This document shows positions 53,061-64,000 of a DNA stretch of 64,000 nucleotides, one piece after another. The position numbers and the translations under genes were made by a program. The stretch is from Paratrimastix pyriformis (lineage: Eukaryota; Preaxostyla; Paratrimastigidae). The DNA lies in contig JAPMOS010000004.1 of assembly GCA_027972325.1 (NCBI GenBank), positions 682,001-746,000 of the forward strand, given 5' to 3'. How positions within the stretch are numbered: position 1 is the first letter of the stretch; each line of letters opens with the position of its first letter. The notes beneath the pieces were generated by a model. That model saw nothing but the letters and a program-made list of their open reading frames with translations. It had not been told where the DNA came from and made no database searches.

Positions 53061-56000
53061 CTACGCCACAGCCGTCGCCTGGCTCACGGTGGATGCAGCA
53101 GGCCGCAGCCGAAGCGCCTGCTTCTGCTGCTTGTTGGGAGATGGGCTTGGTTCCTCGCGCGGGACGGCGGCCTGTGGGACAGGCACCGGTCAGTCGGCTA
53201 CGCACATTCTTGTGGGCAGACCTGGGTGGTGAGGAACCGGATCTGGGAGAGCCGCTTGCCGTCCCGCCGCGACCGAAGGATGACCCAAAGGCTCATCCCC
53301 ACGAAGGGCACCACAAACACGGCAATCGGCGTCACGATGCTCTGTCCGGGGTGGTCGGCGGTGTGAAGCAAAGGTGTGCCGTGTGATGATGTGCGATGTA
53401 AGGTGTGATGTAAGGTGTCGGGGGGGGGGGGGGGGGGGGGGGGGGGGACAGACGAGGGTCATGGTCCAGGCGACAGCGTTGACGATCACATTTCGGATGT
53501 AGCCCTTGATCAACAGCCCGCGGCCCTCCAAGTCAAGCCACCAGGTCTGCGTGGGGATAGGGGGGAGGGAGGGGAGGGGATGCAAGCCAGGGGGAGAAAG
53601 TGAGGACCCGCGTTCGATTGCCATATTCCGTCACGGGGCCGGGAGTCAAGGCAGGTTGGCACGGACGGTGTCGATGAATGCGAGGTCGTCGGGGTCGGGG
53701 CTCAGGGGCGCCGTGGCCGCGAGCCGGTTGGCCCGGCGAACGTACTCCTCGACGGCGAAGTTGTAGCTCTGGCTGGTCAGGTTGTCGTAGGGACCCAGCC
53801 CGCAGAGCTCCGGCACGCAGTTCAGGCAGCCCGGCGCGTAGTGGGCGTCGAAGAGGATCTGCCGCCCAAAAAACCAGACGCCCCCCCGCCGCCCGCCACG
53901 CATTTGGACGATGATTGCTGGAACCGGCCGCGGGGGCCACCCCTCAGGCGCGGAGGGCGTGAGGCCGGACCTGGTTGCCGCTGGTGAAGACGGAGTACGC
54001 GTCCATGCTGCTGCCGTAGAGGATGTCCTTGTGGGACTTGACGAGCCCCTCGGCGCTGCTGATCAGGGCGGCCTGGATGGACTGGTACAGGGCCGGGTCG
54101 GGGTGTGCCGCGTAGCGCCACTGGTGCTCCAGGAGCCGGGTCTCGACGGCCACGTCGGTCATCCGGTTGAGGCGGATCTCGCTGAGGGCGCCCACGTCGA
54201 CCAGGTCCCGGTCGGCGAAGATCTGGGTGACCATCAGCACCGGGGGCAGCACCATCAGCGATATGGCCAGCGCGTGGACGATCAGCTGGATCATCAGCTC
54301 GCCCCGGCTGCACCGGAGCAGCGAGGCGTGCCGGGCCAGGTGGTCCTCGGCCCGGTGGAGCTCGGCCAGGGCCGTGCGGGCGGCCCGGTTCGAGGCGTGG
54401 ACGCCCTTCTGGTGGTGCGCCTGATGGAGCGGCATGGCGCTACGAGGGGGGGGGGGGGTCAGTTGGGGGAATGCAGGCAAGGAGGGTCGGAAGAACGGAC
54501 GCCTGCCGCTCGGCGTCGATCACCTCGTCGTCGTCCTCCGTGCCGCCGCCCTCCTCCTGCAGGGGCGGGGCGGCCATCAGCGGGGCCCCCGAGAGCCCCG
54601 AGCGGCTCGAACCGGGATCCTGAGCCGAGCGGGCCGAGCGGGCCGACCCGGGCAGCGGGCCCCCGATGGACTGGGCCGAGCGCTGCCGGTAGCGGAGGCC
54701 ACGCCGGGAGCTCGGGGCGATGTGGGGCGTGGAGCTGCTGGCGACGGGCAGGTTATCCAGCAAGGGGCCCAGGACGGTGGTGACCCCCGGGGCCGCCACG
54801 TCGGTCTCCTCCTCCTGGTCGCTGAGGGCAGGCGGGGCCATCATCGACCCGCCCTCGTCGCCCGTCTGGCCGCTGCGGTCGTCCGTGTCGGCCGAGGCCG
54901 GGGTGGGCGGCTCCTCGCCTGGGGGGAGGGTGGTCTCGAGGGGGGCCGGCGGGGCGGGGATCAGCGTGCTCAGGTCGGCCTCGCCCTCGGGGGCCTCGGC
55001 CGCGGGGGGCAGGATGGCCGTGGCGTCGGCCCCGGGCAGCAGGGCCGTGTTGTGCGATGACGTGGCCGGGGTGGCGCCGGGGGCGCGCTGGACGGCGGGG
55101 GTCTGGGTGATCTGGGCCAGGAGGCCGCCCTCGGGGGGCATGGCCTCGCTGATGGCCATCAGGTTGTGCAGCAGGGGCGGCACCGAGCCCGGGGTGCCCT
55201 CCAGGTAGGAGGCGAAGCTCTGGTGGGGGGCCAGGGCGCTCTCGGCGGGCGAGGGCGGGTCGGCCTCGGTGGGCGAGGGCTTGTCCTCCCTGGCCTGGAT
55301 GCGGACCCGCTTCTCCTTCGCCTTCTTCTCGGCCTCCTTGGCGGCCGCCCGGGTGGCCTGGGTGACGCCCACGATGCCCACCAGGTGGACAAGGTGCCGC
55401 GTCATGTTCCTGCCCACCAAGGACAACAGTCGGGAGGGGGGGAGGGGATGGAGGGGAGGGGATGGAGGGGAGGGGATGGAGGGGAGGGAGCAGAGTGCCA
55501 GAGTGGGTGAGCAATGCTTCAAAGCGCACAGAAATGGTCACCAACTCCCCGACCGCCACCCGCCTGATGAATGGGGTGAGTGGGTCAGGGAATGGGAGTC
55601 ATGGGTCAGGGAATGGGAGTGGTGTGGTCGTCGTGGGCTGACGGACTGGGCGGCGTCTGCGCGGATGGTGCGCTCGAGCTGCAGGAAGAGCAGCCCCAGG
55701 ACGGTGATGGCCGCGAAGGCGCCCACGAAGGCCCAGCCCATGAGCTCCATCTGGCCGATGACCTGGTCGACCCAGGCCAGGTACATATCCTCGAGCATGT
55801 CGTTGACGGGCCCCACGTTGTGCATGACGGTGGCCCACTCGGGCTGCTGGTCGAGGGGCACGTCGGGCCGCTGCTGGAGCAGCATGGGCAGCCGGCGCAG
55901 GCAGAAGAGCACCGTGTCGAGGGCCTCCTTGGCGGTCATCTGGAGGAGGGTCCCGTTGTTCTGCCACATGGTCACCGGCCCTGCGCGCAGGCCAGACACA

Positions 56001-56942
56001 GAGAGTGATTGGAGAGGGTGCTGGTGCCTGCACGGCACTGCGTTGTACCGATGGGAGGGACTCCGTTGTTGCATTCATTTTTGTTTTCTGCCCACAATGA
56101 TGCTGACGATGCTGACGATGCTGACGATGCTGACGATGCTGACGATGCTGACGATGCTGACGATGCTGACGATGCTGACGATGCTGACGATGCTGACGAT
56201 GCTGACGATGCTGACGATGCTGACGATGGACGATTGGACGCTGATGGATGCCGATGCTGAGGGCCTTCCCGACGGGCTCCGGGAGGGCGGCAGGGCAAGC
56301 CCGGCGGACGGTTGGCAAAGAAGTAGTTGGGGGTCCCCTTGAAGATGACCGTCGAGGAGAGGGAGGCGTTGCTGAGGCCGGCCAGCCGCCGGTTGAGGAC
56401 GTCCGTCTGGGCGGCGTACATGGGCAGCACCTCCTCGTTCAGCTTGAAGAGCAGCACCTGGGTCGACCGGTCGTACCAGGCTAGACCACGGGATGGGGGG
56501 CGGATGGGGGACGCGAAGAGCCCGGTGAGGTGGGGTGGCGGAGGTGCGGGGTGGGGTGGGATGGCGGGATTGGCGGAGGCGCGGGGCCGGGGGGCGTACG
56601 GACGCAGGAAGGTGTCGAGGGTGTGGGTGGAGTTGCGCTCGAGGAGGTCCAGGCAGCCCACTACCGAGCCGCACGAGTACTTCCTGCGCGCGCACACCCC
56701 GGCGCCAGGACAATGGACCCGGGGCAAGGAGGGGGAGAGGGCGGCGCCGGCCTGATGAGGAGCGGGAGGTGCCGCCGGAAGAGCCGCATCACTGCTGAGG
56801 GCCGGGAATGGGAGGCGGGGCAGGGGACATAGGACAGGGACAGGGACAAGGGCAGGACAGTGGGAAGGCAGTGTTACCCAGTCTCATTTTTGAGGGAATG
56901 AGAATTGGAAGAAAGCGCGGCACGTGGGATGGAGCCGCACGA

Positions 56943-56991
<49 letters not shown>

Positions 56992-59900
56992 AGTGGCGGG
57001 CGGACCGGATGGCGCCGGCGATGTTGGACAGGAGGACCTCCGAATCGACTGTCTGGAAGAGGTACGCCGAGATGGGCGCCACGGCCACCGCCTGCACAAA
57101 CAAACACACGCACACGCACACACACGCACACACACATCACCACAGCCCACAGCCGCCGGAAGGACACAACCGCAGACAAGACACAGACGCACAGGGGAAG
57201 CGCATGAAGATACAAACAGGATGCCCCGTGAAGGGTCACCACCATCGTCATCATCAAGTCATCATCATTCTCATCTAGTCACCAGTCATCATCCAGTCCT
57301 CTCCCAGTCATCATCCAGTCATCATCAAGTCATCACCCAGTCATCACCACCCTATCGCGGGGCGGACCAGGATGACGAGGAGCAGCCCCACGAGGAGCAG
57401 GCTCCGCATGAGCCACCGCCTGGGGCCGGCCAGCTGGGTGGTCTCCACGGCCCCGTCCTCGTCCTCGCTGTCCTCGCCCCAGGCCGACCCCCGCGCCCGC
57501 TGGTCATCGGGCCCGGCTTCGCCGCCCACCTGGGCCCGGGTCGGGACCGTGGTCAGGGCATGCTCGTCCACGGCCGCCACTGCGCCCCCCTCGGTGATGC
57601 CAAGACGGGTCCGGTCCGTGGCCCGACTGGGCTCGTAGGCCACGACGGCGATGGGTTTGCTGCTGGACTCCTGCTCGAGCTCCTCGGCCAGCTCGATGTA
57701 GTCCCGGGCCTGCTCGGGCACCCGGTAGACCAGCTGCGGGCACGGAGGGGAGAGAGAAAGCGAGGAGGGGCTTCAGGTGAGTGCGGTTTCTCCCGCCTCG
57801 GGGTTGCTCGCGGCTCCGCGGATGGACGGGAGGCTCGGCTCACTTGGGGGGATTTGTATCAGCGGGATTGGATTGCTCGTTCGTGACTGATGCCGAGGGG
57901 CACGCATGAGAGGGTTTGCGTGGACGGATGGCGATGGTGGTGGGCGGTGGTTGGTGGTGGTGGGCGGGTGGCGGGACCTCGAGGAAGACGGCGTAGCTGC
58001 GGAGGACGCGCGGGGTGGCCCGCTGGAGGAGCTTGGCGTAGCGGAGGTTGGCCTGCTCGGTGTGGGCGATGATGGCGTCCAGGTGCTCGATCAGGTTGCC
58101 CTGGATCTGCACAGCCAGCCCCAGGGGATGGTCCGACGGGCGACCCGTGAGCCTTCCGGGGGGCGGGCGACGGGGCGGGGCGACGGACCTGAGGCAGCAT
58201 GCGGAGGATGTTCGAGTGGTGCACCGAGAGGGACTTGTCCTTGCCCTCGTCCCGCTCCGGCCGGCCGGCCGCGCCGCCCTGGGCGCCCGCTGCCTCGTCG
58301 GCCTTCGCGGTCCCCTTGGCGCCTGTCGGGTCGGGGAGCACCCAACGGGGTGAGGGGAGTGAGGAGACGTGCCCTGAAAGGTGTGGCGGGGGACCGTGTG
58401 TGTGGGCCGATGTGGGTGCGGACCCTCGTGCTGCTTGAGGCAGCGCCTGATGAGTTTCCAGAACTGGGTCAGCTGGGCCCGGACAATGTCCCGCGACCGC
58501 TCCGCTGGGGGCCCGGACGCAAGCGCGAGGCAAGGGAGAAGGCAAATGTCGAGGGGAAAGGCAGCCGAATGATGAGACCAGGGGCCAGAGAGGGGACGTG
58601 GACGGGAGGGGACGTGAACGGGGGGGACGTGGGCAGGTGGCAGGGGCACACGGTGGCGGACCCAGCTTGTAGTCCTGCTCGAAGGCCATCCCCTGCAGGA
58701 AGGACATGCTGTTGGTGTCCCTGCGGTGGTCGGTTGGTGGGCCATCAGCACACAGCCGCGGAGATGAGCAGAAGAAGAGATGAGATGATGACACATGACC
58801 GATCAGATCAACACATGAGCGACGAGCGAGCGATGAGGTGGGCAGTGAGGGGGCGGTATGGGCGGGCGGGGGCGGCAGACGTGGACTGGGAGCTGCGCAG
58901 GGTTGAGATGAGCCGGTTGGAGAGGGGCCGCAGGTAGAGGGGGATCTCGGTGCCGTCCAGCTGCCGGTGGGCGATCAGGGCCTCGTTGACGTTATTTTGC
59001 ACCGTCAGCAGGAAGTTGGTCCGCATCAGCACAACCAGCGGGTGCTGCACGGCATCACCGCACCGGGCCGGCCCCCACCCACGCACAGAAGAGAGCGGCA
59101 GGAACAGGGGGCGGGAGCATGAGCGTGGGAGGGATAATGATGGCTGGCTGATGATGATTGGATGATGATGGCTGGCTGATGATCAGGTCGGTGATGGCGG
59201 TGATGCTGGGTGGTGGTGGAGGCTGACCTGGGGGAAGCAGAACGTGACGTAGCTGAAGAAGTACTCGATCATCGAGTCCACGGCAGCCACCTCGACGTCG
59301 CTCGGGCTGGGCTGGTCGGTCACACTCTCGCCCGCGGCCCCCGTGCCACAGTTCACTGCACAGACCCCCCCGCCCACGCGCACACACACCGGTTGGGTGA
59401 TGAGCCGCCCAGGCCGGTCAGCTTTCCGCAGGGGACGAGGCGGCACGGGACGGGCAAGTGACCATCGAGGGGCATCGAGGGGTTGGGTGCCGCCTCGAAG
59501 CCTGGCCTGCCGCCCCCCTTGAGCTGCTGCCGGGTGACGCTGGCCAGCAGGGCCGTCCCGGCCGGGTAGCGCTTGGAGAACATGAGCACCTTGTCCCGCC
59601 GCACGAGGGCGTTGCGGTACTGGACCATGGCCCGCAGCATGATCTCCGCCTGGAAGACCCACCGCACCCGGGGGAAGGGGAACCCGGGGTCGGTGGCTCC
59701 AACCCGGGTCGGCAGGGGCGACGCGACGACGGCCGACTGGATGGCCCGATGGATGACCCCGCCAGTGGCGGGGCCCGAGAGGGAGAGCGACCCGCTGGGG
59801 CCCGGGGAGCTGGGCGGCGAGAGGCTGCCGGCGAGGCTGCCCCGGCGACCCCGGCTGGCGGCCACCTGGTCGGAGAGCTGCAGCTGGGTCACGAAGGTCG

Positions 59901-61653
59901 TGAAGTCTTGCAGGAAGAACCGCGGCCGAAGCTGGGTGAGGGCGAGGGGAAGGGGACAGGTTGTGTCAGCCCGGGTCCAAAACGGGGTGGCCTGCCTGGC
60001 GGTGGCGGGCAGGAGGAGGAGGATGAGGGCGGGGGGGCGGACCGCGAAGATGGTGTCCTGTCTGAGGCGGTAGGCCGACAGGGCCATCCCGCCCAGGAAG
60101 GCCGGCACCAGGCCCGCCAGGCAGAGGATGGTGACGGGCCCCGGGTCCATCTGGACGAACTGCAGCAGGATCGTGGACCACAGCAGGGCCGCGAAGGTCC
60201 CCGTCCAGAGCATGTTCGTCGGGCGCTGCACAGGCACAAACACGCCCCCACAGCGGCCATCGCCGAGCCCGTGGAACAAAGTCATGAGTGGACGACCGCC
60301 GGGGGGGTGGGGGGGGGGGGGGGGGGGGGGTATGGTACCCCGGGGAGAGACCGACCCGGTAGAAGGGCTGGAAGACCAGCATATTGAGCAGCATCAGGAT
60401 CGAGAGCACAAGCGCGACGATCTGCATATGCGACCAGCCGGAGTGGGAGAGAGTGGTCCGGTGAGGGCGATGATGGTGCTGGGGGCCGCGGCGCGGAAGT
60501 CGGCAATAGGTACCCATCCCACCCACCCACCCATCCCGTGGAGAGGGGGATGGAGAGGGGAATGGAGACCGTGGCCGACCTTGAGGAGGACGCGCTCCCC
60601 CGGGGCCAGCGTGAAGACCGTGACCAGGATCATCTCCAGGACCAGGTTGTACACCGACGAGCGCGAGTGCAGCCGAGTGAAGAGCCCGTCGGCCGTGTAG
60701 CTGGACTCATTCTGTGAGGACGCAGAATCGGGAGTGCGTCAGACGAAGGCGAGGACGGGGGGGCGATGGGCGCGGACCAGGGCGTAGCACATGATGATTG
60801 CGAAGCCCGCGTGGAGCACGAGGAAGAAGGCGCTCGTGGAGGCCAGACTGTACTGGAGGCCCGGCGACTGGGCGTCCGCCAGAACGGACTAGAGGAGAGG
60901 GAACACAGACAAGTCGGTTGAGGTCTGGCGGATGGTACCCGGGGAGCGACGACAGACCGGGGTCCAGAGACTGGCCAGGGTCCCGCCCAACGTCGTGAAG
61001 ATGGGAATGTTCGCAATGCTGATGATGCAGAGAACCTGCGTGTGGGTGGTGGGAGCGAGGCGGCCGTGAGCAGGGCGGTGCCCCGAGGGCGGGGAGGGGA
61101 GCGGACCATGCCCCGCAAGAAGCTCACAACCCACATTCGTTTGACAATCTCGCCCTTTTGCAGAATGTAGGCCAGCGAAGTGGTGATCAACAGCACCGTG
61201 AGGACCGCAGCGAGGACAACGCTCAAGACCACCAACCAGGAGGTGAGTGAGAGATGGAGTAACCCTCTGAAGCCCTGATGAGGTGACAGAGAGTGAGACC
61301 GCAGGGGGACAGATCATCGGAACGGACCACATAAGAAAGAAAGTATTCCTCAAATTTATAAAGATATGTATCCCACTCGAAGGCGGGATAAAAAACAAAG
61401 CTGAAAAGTTGGAGGATCTCGATGAAGGTGAACACTTGGGACACGTATTTAAAGGAAGTGTTGCCTTTCATCATCAGCGTGCCGATGTCCCAGTACCCCT
61501 GCAGAAACGTTGGATAAGGAAGGCCGGGAATGGAGGGACGACCTTTTCAAAACGCTGCAGGATAGTCGAGGCTGCGACATCGCGGCCCATCGACTTTAAC
61601 GAAGAAAGTGATCCCTCCCCGCGGATTCTACTGCCGATGGATGCACGGGACAT
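53061..61653 (-). CDS. TmcB/TmcC-like giant polytopic membrane protein
   Basis: Start MSRASIGSRIRGEGSLSSLK. After an intron (donor GTCGTCC) comes GYWDIGTLMMKGNTSFKYVS, then VFTFIEILQLFSFVFYPAFE, the first helix. Further helices are VVLSVVLAAVLTVLLITTSL, FFLVLHAGFAIIMCYAL, YNLVLEMILVTVFTLAPGER, IVALVLSILMLLNMLVFQPF and PVTILCLAGLVPAFLGGMAL. A large soluble region resembles the TPR-type region of TmcB/TmcC proteins: AEIMLRAMVQYRNALVRRD, HTEQANLRYAKLLQRATPRV, LRSYAVFLEV, VPEQARDYIELAEELEQES. A second membrane block follows with RRWLMRSLLLVGLLLVILV, GWAFVGAFAAITVLGLLFLQ and LIQLIVHALAISLMVLPPVL-like segments, a Ser/Pro-rich loop, and a last helix IAVFVVPFVGMSLWVILRSR. It ends TVSQATAVA. The family is found in amoebae, fungi and other protists. 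Function is uncertain; the TmcB assignment rests on the repeat wording and topology. Confidence 0.72.
53419..53447. repeat. G homopolymer directly after a splice donor
   Basis: In the sense strand this reads GTC followed by a long C run, immediately after the exon ending AVAWTMTLV of the TmcB-like gene. A similar arrangement occurs at about 60301-60330 and 54447-54460 in the same gene. Confidence 0.75.
56097..56228. repeat. (GATGCTGAC)n 9-base tandem array, about 14 units
   Basis: Nearly perfect units in an intron of the TmcB-like gene, between the exons ending LSSTVIFKGTPNYFFANR and starting QNNGTLLQMTAKEALD. Open through-frames reading Asp-Asp-Ala or Ser-Ile-Val repeats are artefacts. The near-perfect identity suggests recent expansion. 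Confidence 0.85.
56946..56993. repeat. (GAGGGT)n hexamer array, about 8 units
   Basis: In sense orientation (ACCCTC)n shortly after a GTCCGCCC donor in the TmcB-like gene. It resembles telomeric hexamers only by chance; it is short and internal. Confidence 0.75.
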
Positions 61654-61713
61654 CCAAAAGTTGGAAAAACGATTGACAGAAAGCCCCGGGTCCTAAGCCA
61701 CCAAGCGCAGGGC
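61654..61713. promoter_or_regulatory. Divergent promoter region, TmcB-like / NEPRO-like
   Basis: Just 60 bases separate two start codons facing away from each other, the tightest spacing in the window. Either leaders are very short or transcription starts overlap. No specific element is seen. Confidence 0.5.
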
Positions 61714-62721
61714 ATGGATTTCTCCCTCTTGATCAGGCACAGCGAGCAACTGGTGATGGAGTCGCGAATCCTGGACCGACTCCTCTACCGTAATAAAAAC
61801 CAGATGCGCCAGTCCATCCATTTCCACAAGCTGGTTGAAGTGAAACGTAAGCTGGGCCGCTTACCTTTGGGAGCCGCCATTGATTTGCTATCTCACTGGG
61901 AAGCTGTTTCCAAAGAACCACTCCAGCTCACTCAGGCGCTCACTACTCTCCGGCTCTTCCGGATTTCATTATTCCAGCTGATTTCGGCGATTGAGGGCGC
62001 CTCTCTTGCTGTTGGCCAAGCAATTGCACTCACATATCTGCTCCATTTCAGCACTCTGATGTATTCAATGTTGTCTCGGCTTCATGTTATTTGCCAGCAC
62101 GACCTTCTTCCGCAACTCAACAAGACCCTCCACACACTGGAGATCCACGCCAAGCCGCAGCCCTCTGGGCCGACTCCTTGGCTCCCTGCAGTGGGATACA
62201 TCGCCCTCCCTCTCATTCCCCCTCCCCCTCTCAGCTCATCGTCCCCTCTTTGGGAACCCCCAGCCTCCCTCTTCGCACCCCATCGGCTGCTGAAGAGGCA
62301 GCGCACGAGGCCATCCCCCGTGCAGGCTGAAGAGATGGCGGAGGCTCTGCCGTTTGTTGTCGATGCGAGCGGTGGGCACGTCTCGGAGGATGAAGAGGCC
62401 ACCCCCGTCTCATCCATCTCCCCACCGCCACAACTCCCCCCCGCTCCTGAACTTCCCGCACTCGCGCTCGCGCCCTCTCCCCAACCGGCGGATTTTGCAC
62501 TCACAGCCGGTCATCCCGAGTGTGTGCCCGCCCAAGAGGAGGAGGAGGACGAGGAGGACGAGGCTCCGCGTGGCCTCTTTTCCCGCGCCCGGGTCCTCCC
62601 CCAATCTTCTGGCGAGTCCTCACCCATCCCCCCGTGTGCGCCCCTGGCCCCCGTGCTGTCGCCCGTCCAGGAGTATGTGCATGTGGTTTATGATGAAACT
62701 GAGAGCGGTAATGTCCAATAA
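61714..62721 (+). CDS. NEPRO-like (nucleolus and neural progenitor protein) domain protein
   Basis: Single uninterrupted frame of 335 codons. The N-terminal half is helical and carries the wording of the NEPRO N-terminal domain: ESRILDRLLYRNKNQMRQSI, HFHKLVEVKRKLGRL, then LGAAIDLLSHW and QALTTLRLFRISLFQLISAI. The second half is disordered and rich in Pro, Ser and Glu with an acidic run (EEEEDEEDEA), ending DETESGNVQ. NEPRO proteins act in the nucleolus, in pre-rRNA or RNase MRP-related processing in better known species. Unlike most neighbours the gene is intronless. The match rests on the LLYRNKNQHRR-type block, so assignment is moderate. Confidence 0.68.
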   Translation: MDFSLLIRHSEQLVMESRILDRLLYRNKNQMRQSIHFHKLVEVKRKLGRLPLGAAIDLLSHWEAVSKEPLQLTQALTTLRLFRISLFQLISAIEGASLAVGQAIALTYLLHFSTLMYSMLSRLHVICQHDLLPQLNKTLHTLEIHAKPQPSGPTPWLPAVGYIALPLIPPPPLSSSSPLWEPPASLFAPHRLLKRQRTRPSPVQAEEMAEALPFVVDASGGHVSEDEEATPVSSISPPPQLPPAPELPALALAPSPQPADFALTAGHPECVPAQEEEEDEEDEAPRGLFSRARVLPQSSGESSPIPPCAPLAPVLSPVQEYVHVVYDETESGNVQ

Positions 62722-62862
62722 GAGCGCTCGTGTTGTCCCACACTGTTCGATCTCGTTCAAGTGCCGCGTGGGGCTCCTGAAATGTTGGGCAGCAATTCAG
62801 TCTAGACGAAATGACCTTGATTTGAACTGCCCCCCTCCGAAAAAAGGTCATTTGGCGAACTG

Positions 62863-64000
62863 ATGAGGGGATGGGCACGATGCGAGTTCGTTCCTGTCCG
62901 TGCCGACTGTCAAGTTGATGCTGATCCAACCTGTTGGGTGAAACTGGCTAACGTCATCAGATTCTCGGACTTTTCTGGCAGCTGACACGCTGGACCAGCT
63001 ACCATCTGAACTTGTTTTAAAGGTATTATCTTTTCTCGACCCGCATGAATTATTGCAAATCGGATGGGTCTCACATCGATTCCGGGTATTCAGCGAAGAT
63101 CCCACTTTGTGGCTCATCCACTGCGTCAACATTTGGCGGATTCCTTTATTTATGACCGATTTCACGGATTGGAAATCTCTCTACTTTTCTGTCAAGGACA
63201 ACTGGTCAACAGGAGTCCATCATCCTATCTTTTTGCAGCCGGTCTTTGAGTCGGCGCGCGGTACTGTCCCGCCCCAGTCCCCCGTCCCAGATGACACGGT
63301 CTCTTTGACTTCCTTCCGACCACCGCATTCCCACCATCTTCCTGTTGTCAGAACCTCAGTTTTGCCACGTATGCCCTGGAGATTCGGATGCCCCTCCTGT
63401 ACGTGGGCACCGATCTGGACAACACCATCCACGTGTGGGACCTGGAATCGGGGGAGTTAGTTCACGTGATGCACGAGGATGGTCATACACGCCCCGTCAT
63501 TTGCCTCGATGCCTCCCAGCGGTACCTGGCGAGCGGCAGCGAGGACAACACGGTCAAAGTCTGTCCGGCGGCTGTCCCCCGACCCCGGTTATGTTGCCTA
63601 TCTCCTGATGCCAAATTCACCTTCTTCTTGCCACAACCTGGGCGCCGGCAGGTGTGGGACCTCGAGACGCACAGCTGCCTGCGAACCCTCACGGGGCACC
63701 GGCAGAAGGTGTACCGACTCGACTGCCACGGGCCGGCCATCGCCAGTGCCTCCTGGGATAAGACCGTCAAGGCCTGCGGAGCACTTCCGCCGCGACTCGG
63801 GGAGGGGAGAGGGGGTGAGGGGGGCAGGGTCGAGGCGGCATCATCGAGTGTCTTCTCATCTCCAACGTGTCTCCCGTCGTCGGGTGGCGGGCTGGGCTGG
63901 GGTGCGCGCGGCCAGGTCTGGGACGCCACGACGGGGACCTGCCAGGCGACCTTGGAGTCGGGCAGCAACGTGCAGTCGGTCTGCTGGATGCGCACGGTCC
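62863..64000 (+). CDS. F-box and WD40-repeat protein, runs off right edge
   Basis: Substrate-recognition subunit of an SCF-type ubiquitin ligase. The F-box is clear: DTLDQLPSELVLKVLSFLDP, HELLQIGWVSHRFRVFSEDP, TLWLIHCVNIW. After an intron (donor GTCTTT near 63240) come WD repeats: LLYVGTDLDNTIHVWDLESG, YLASGSEDNTVKVWDLETHS, CLRTLTGHRQKVYRLDC, IASASWDKTVKVWDATTG (joined across introns). Introns between repeats start GTCTGTCC and, in one case, apparently GCCTGC. The start is placed at the ATG at 62863 with a donor GTGCCG inside a short first exon; this start is uncertain. The protein continues beyond the window. The repeat order resembles Fbw7/MET30-type proteins, but the target cannot be told. 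Confidence 0.82.

Noticed and set aside
56009-56260. Aspartate/alanine repeat protein
   Set aside because: Nine-base tandem array in an intron of the TmcB-like gene.
56946-56993. Interstitial telomere
   Set aside because: Only eight GAGGGT units inside an intron; no other telomeric sign.

Overview
The window is nuclear DNA of a unicellular eukaryote. Genes are cut into many short exons, and the encoded families are eukaryotic: kinesin, G-protein alpha, calcineurin B, a voltage-gated K+ channel, the ciliary protein CFAP58, dolichol kinase, REV1, EDRF1, a tyrosine-kinase-like receptor kinase and F-box/WD40. CFAP58 and a kinesin point to a flagellated cell. Composition is very GC-rich inside long genes and moderate at gene edges. 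A free-living flagellate such as a Paratrimastix-like excavate is possible, but this is a low-confidence guess. No rRNA, tRNA, CRISPR, retroelement or virus-like element was recognised.

Layout from left to right: kinesin N-terminal part (-, runs off the left edge); M20 amidohydrolase (-); ArsB/NhaD/CitMHS-type transporter (-); G-alpha-like protein apparently fused to a vWA protein (-); T1-less Kv channel (-); calcineurin B-like protein (+); EamA transporter (+); CFAP58 (+); VIT-vWA protein with an internal ubiquitin fold (-); EDRF1 (-); dolichol kinase (+); degenerate Rab-like GTPase (-); acidic PIP-box-like protein (-); REV1 (-); beta-helix receptor TKL kinase (-); adenosine deaminase (-); TmcB/TmcC-like polytopic protein (-); NEPRO-like protein (+); F-box/WD40 protein (+, runs off the right edge). 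Genes are tightly packed. Three divergent pairs share spacers of only about 60 to 100 bases.

The most unusual signal is in splicing. Exon joins forced by conserved protein sequence show that most introns start with GTCCG or another GTC form instead of GTRAGT, and end in CAG. A few introns in the less GC-rich genes keep GTAAGG- or GTGGGT-like donors. Intronic C homopolymers and hexamer arrays of donor-like GTCCCC units lie almost always with C in the sense strand. The main protein-level surprises are a VIT-vWA protein carrying a non-processable ubiquitin fold, a G-alpha that has lost its GTPase catalytic residues and seems fused to a vWA protein, and a receptor kinase with a right-handed beta-helix ectodomain.

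The genes do not form one pathway. Loose themes are calcium/voltage/G-protein signalling (Kv channel, CNB, G-alpha, receptor kinase), DNA damage tolerance (REV1 and its acidic neighbour) and cilium biology (CFAP58, kinesin). Exon boundaries come from reading frames and family similarity, not from transcripts. Each span runs from the first to the last coding base I can support, introns included.
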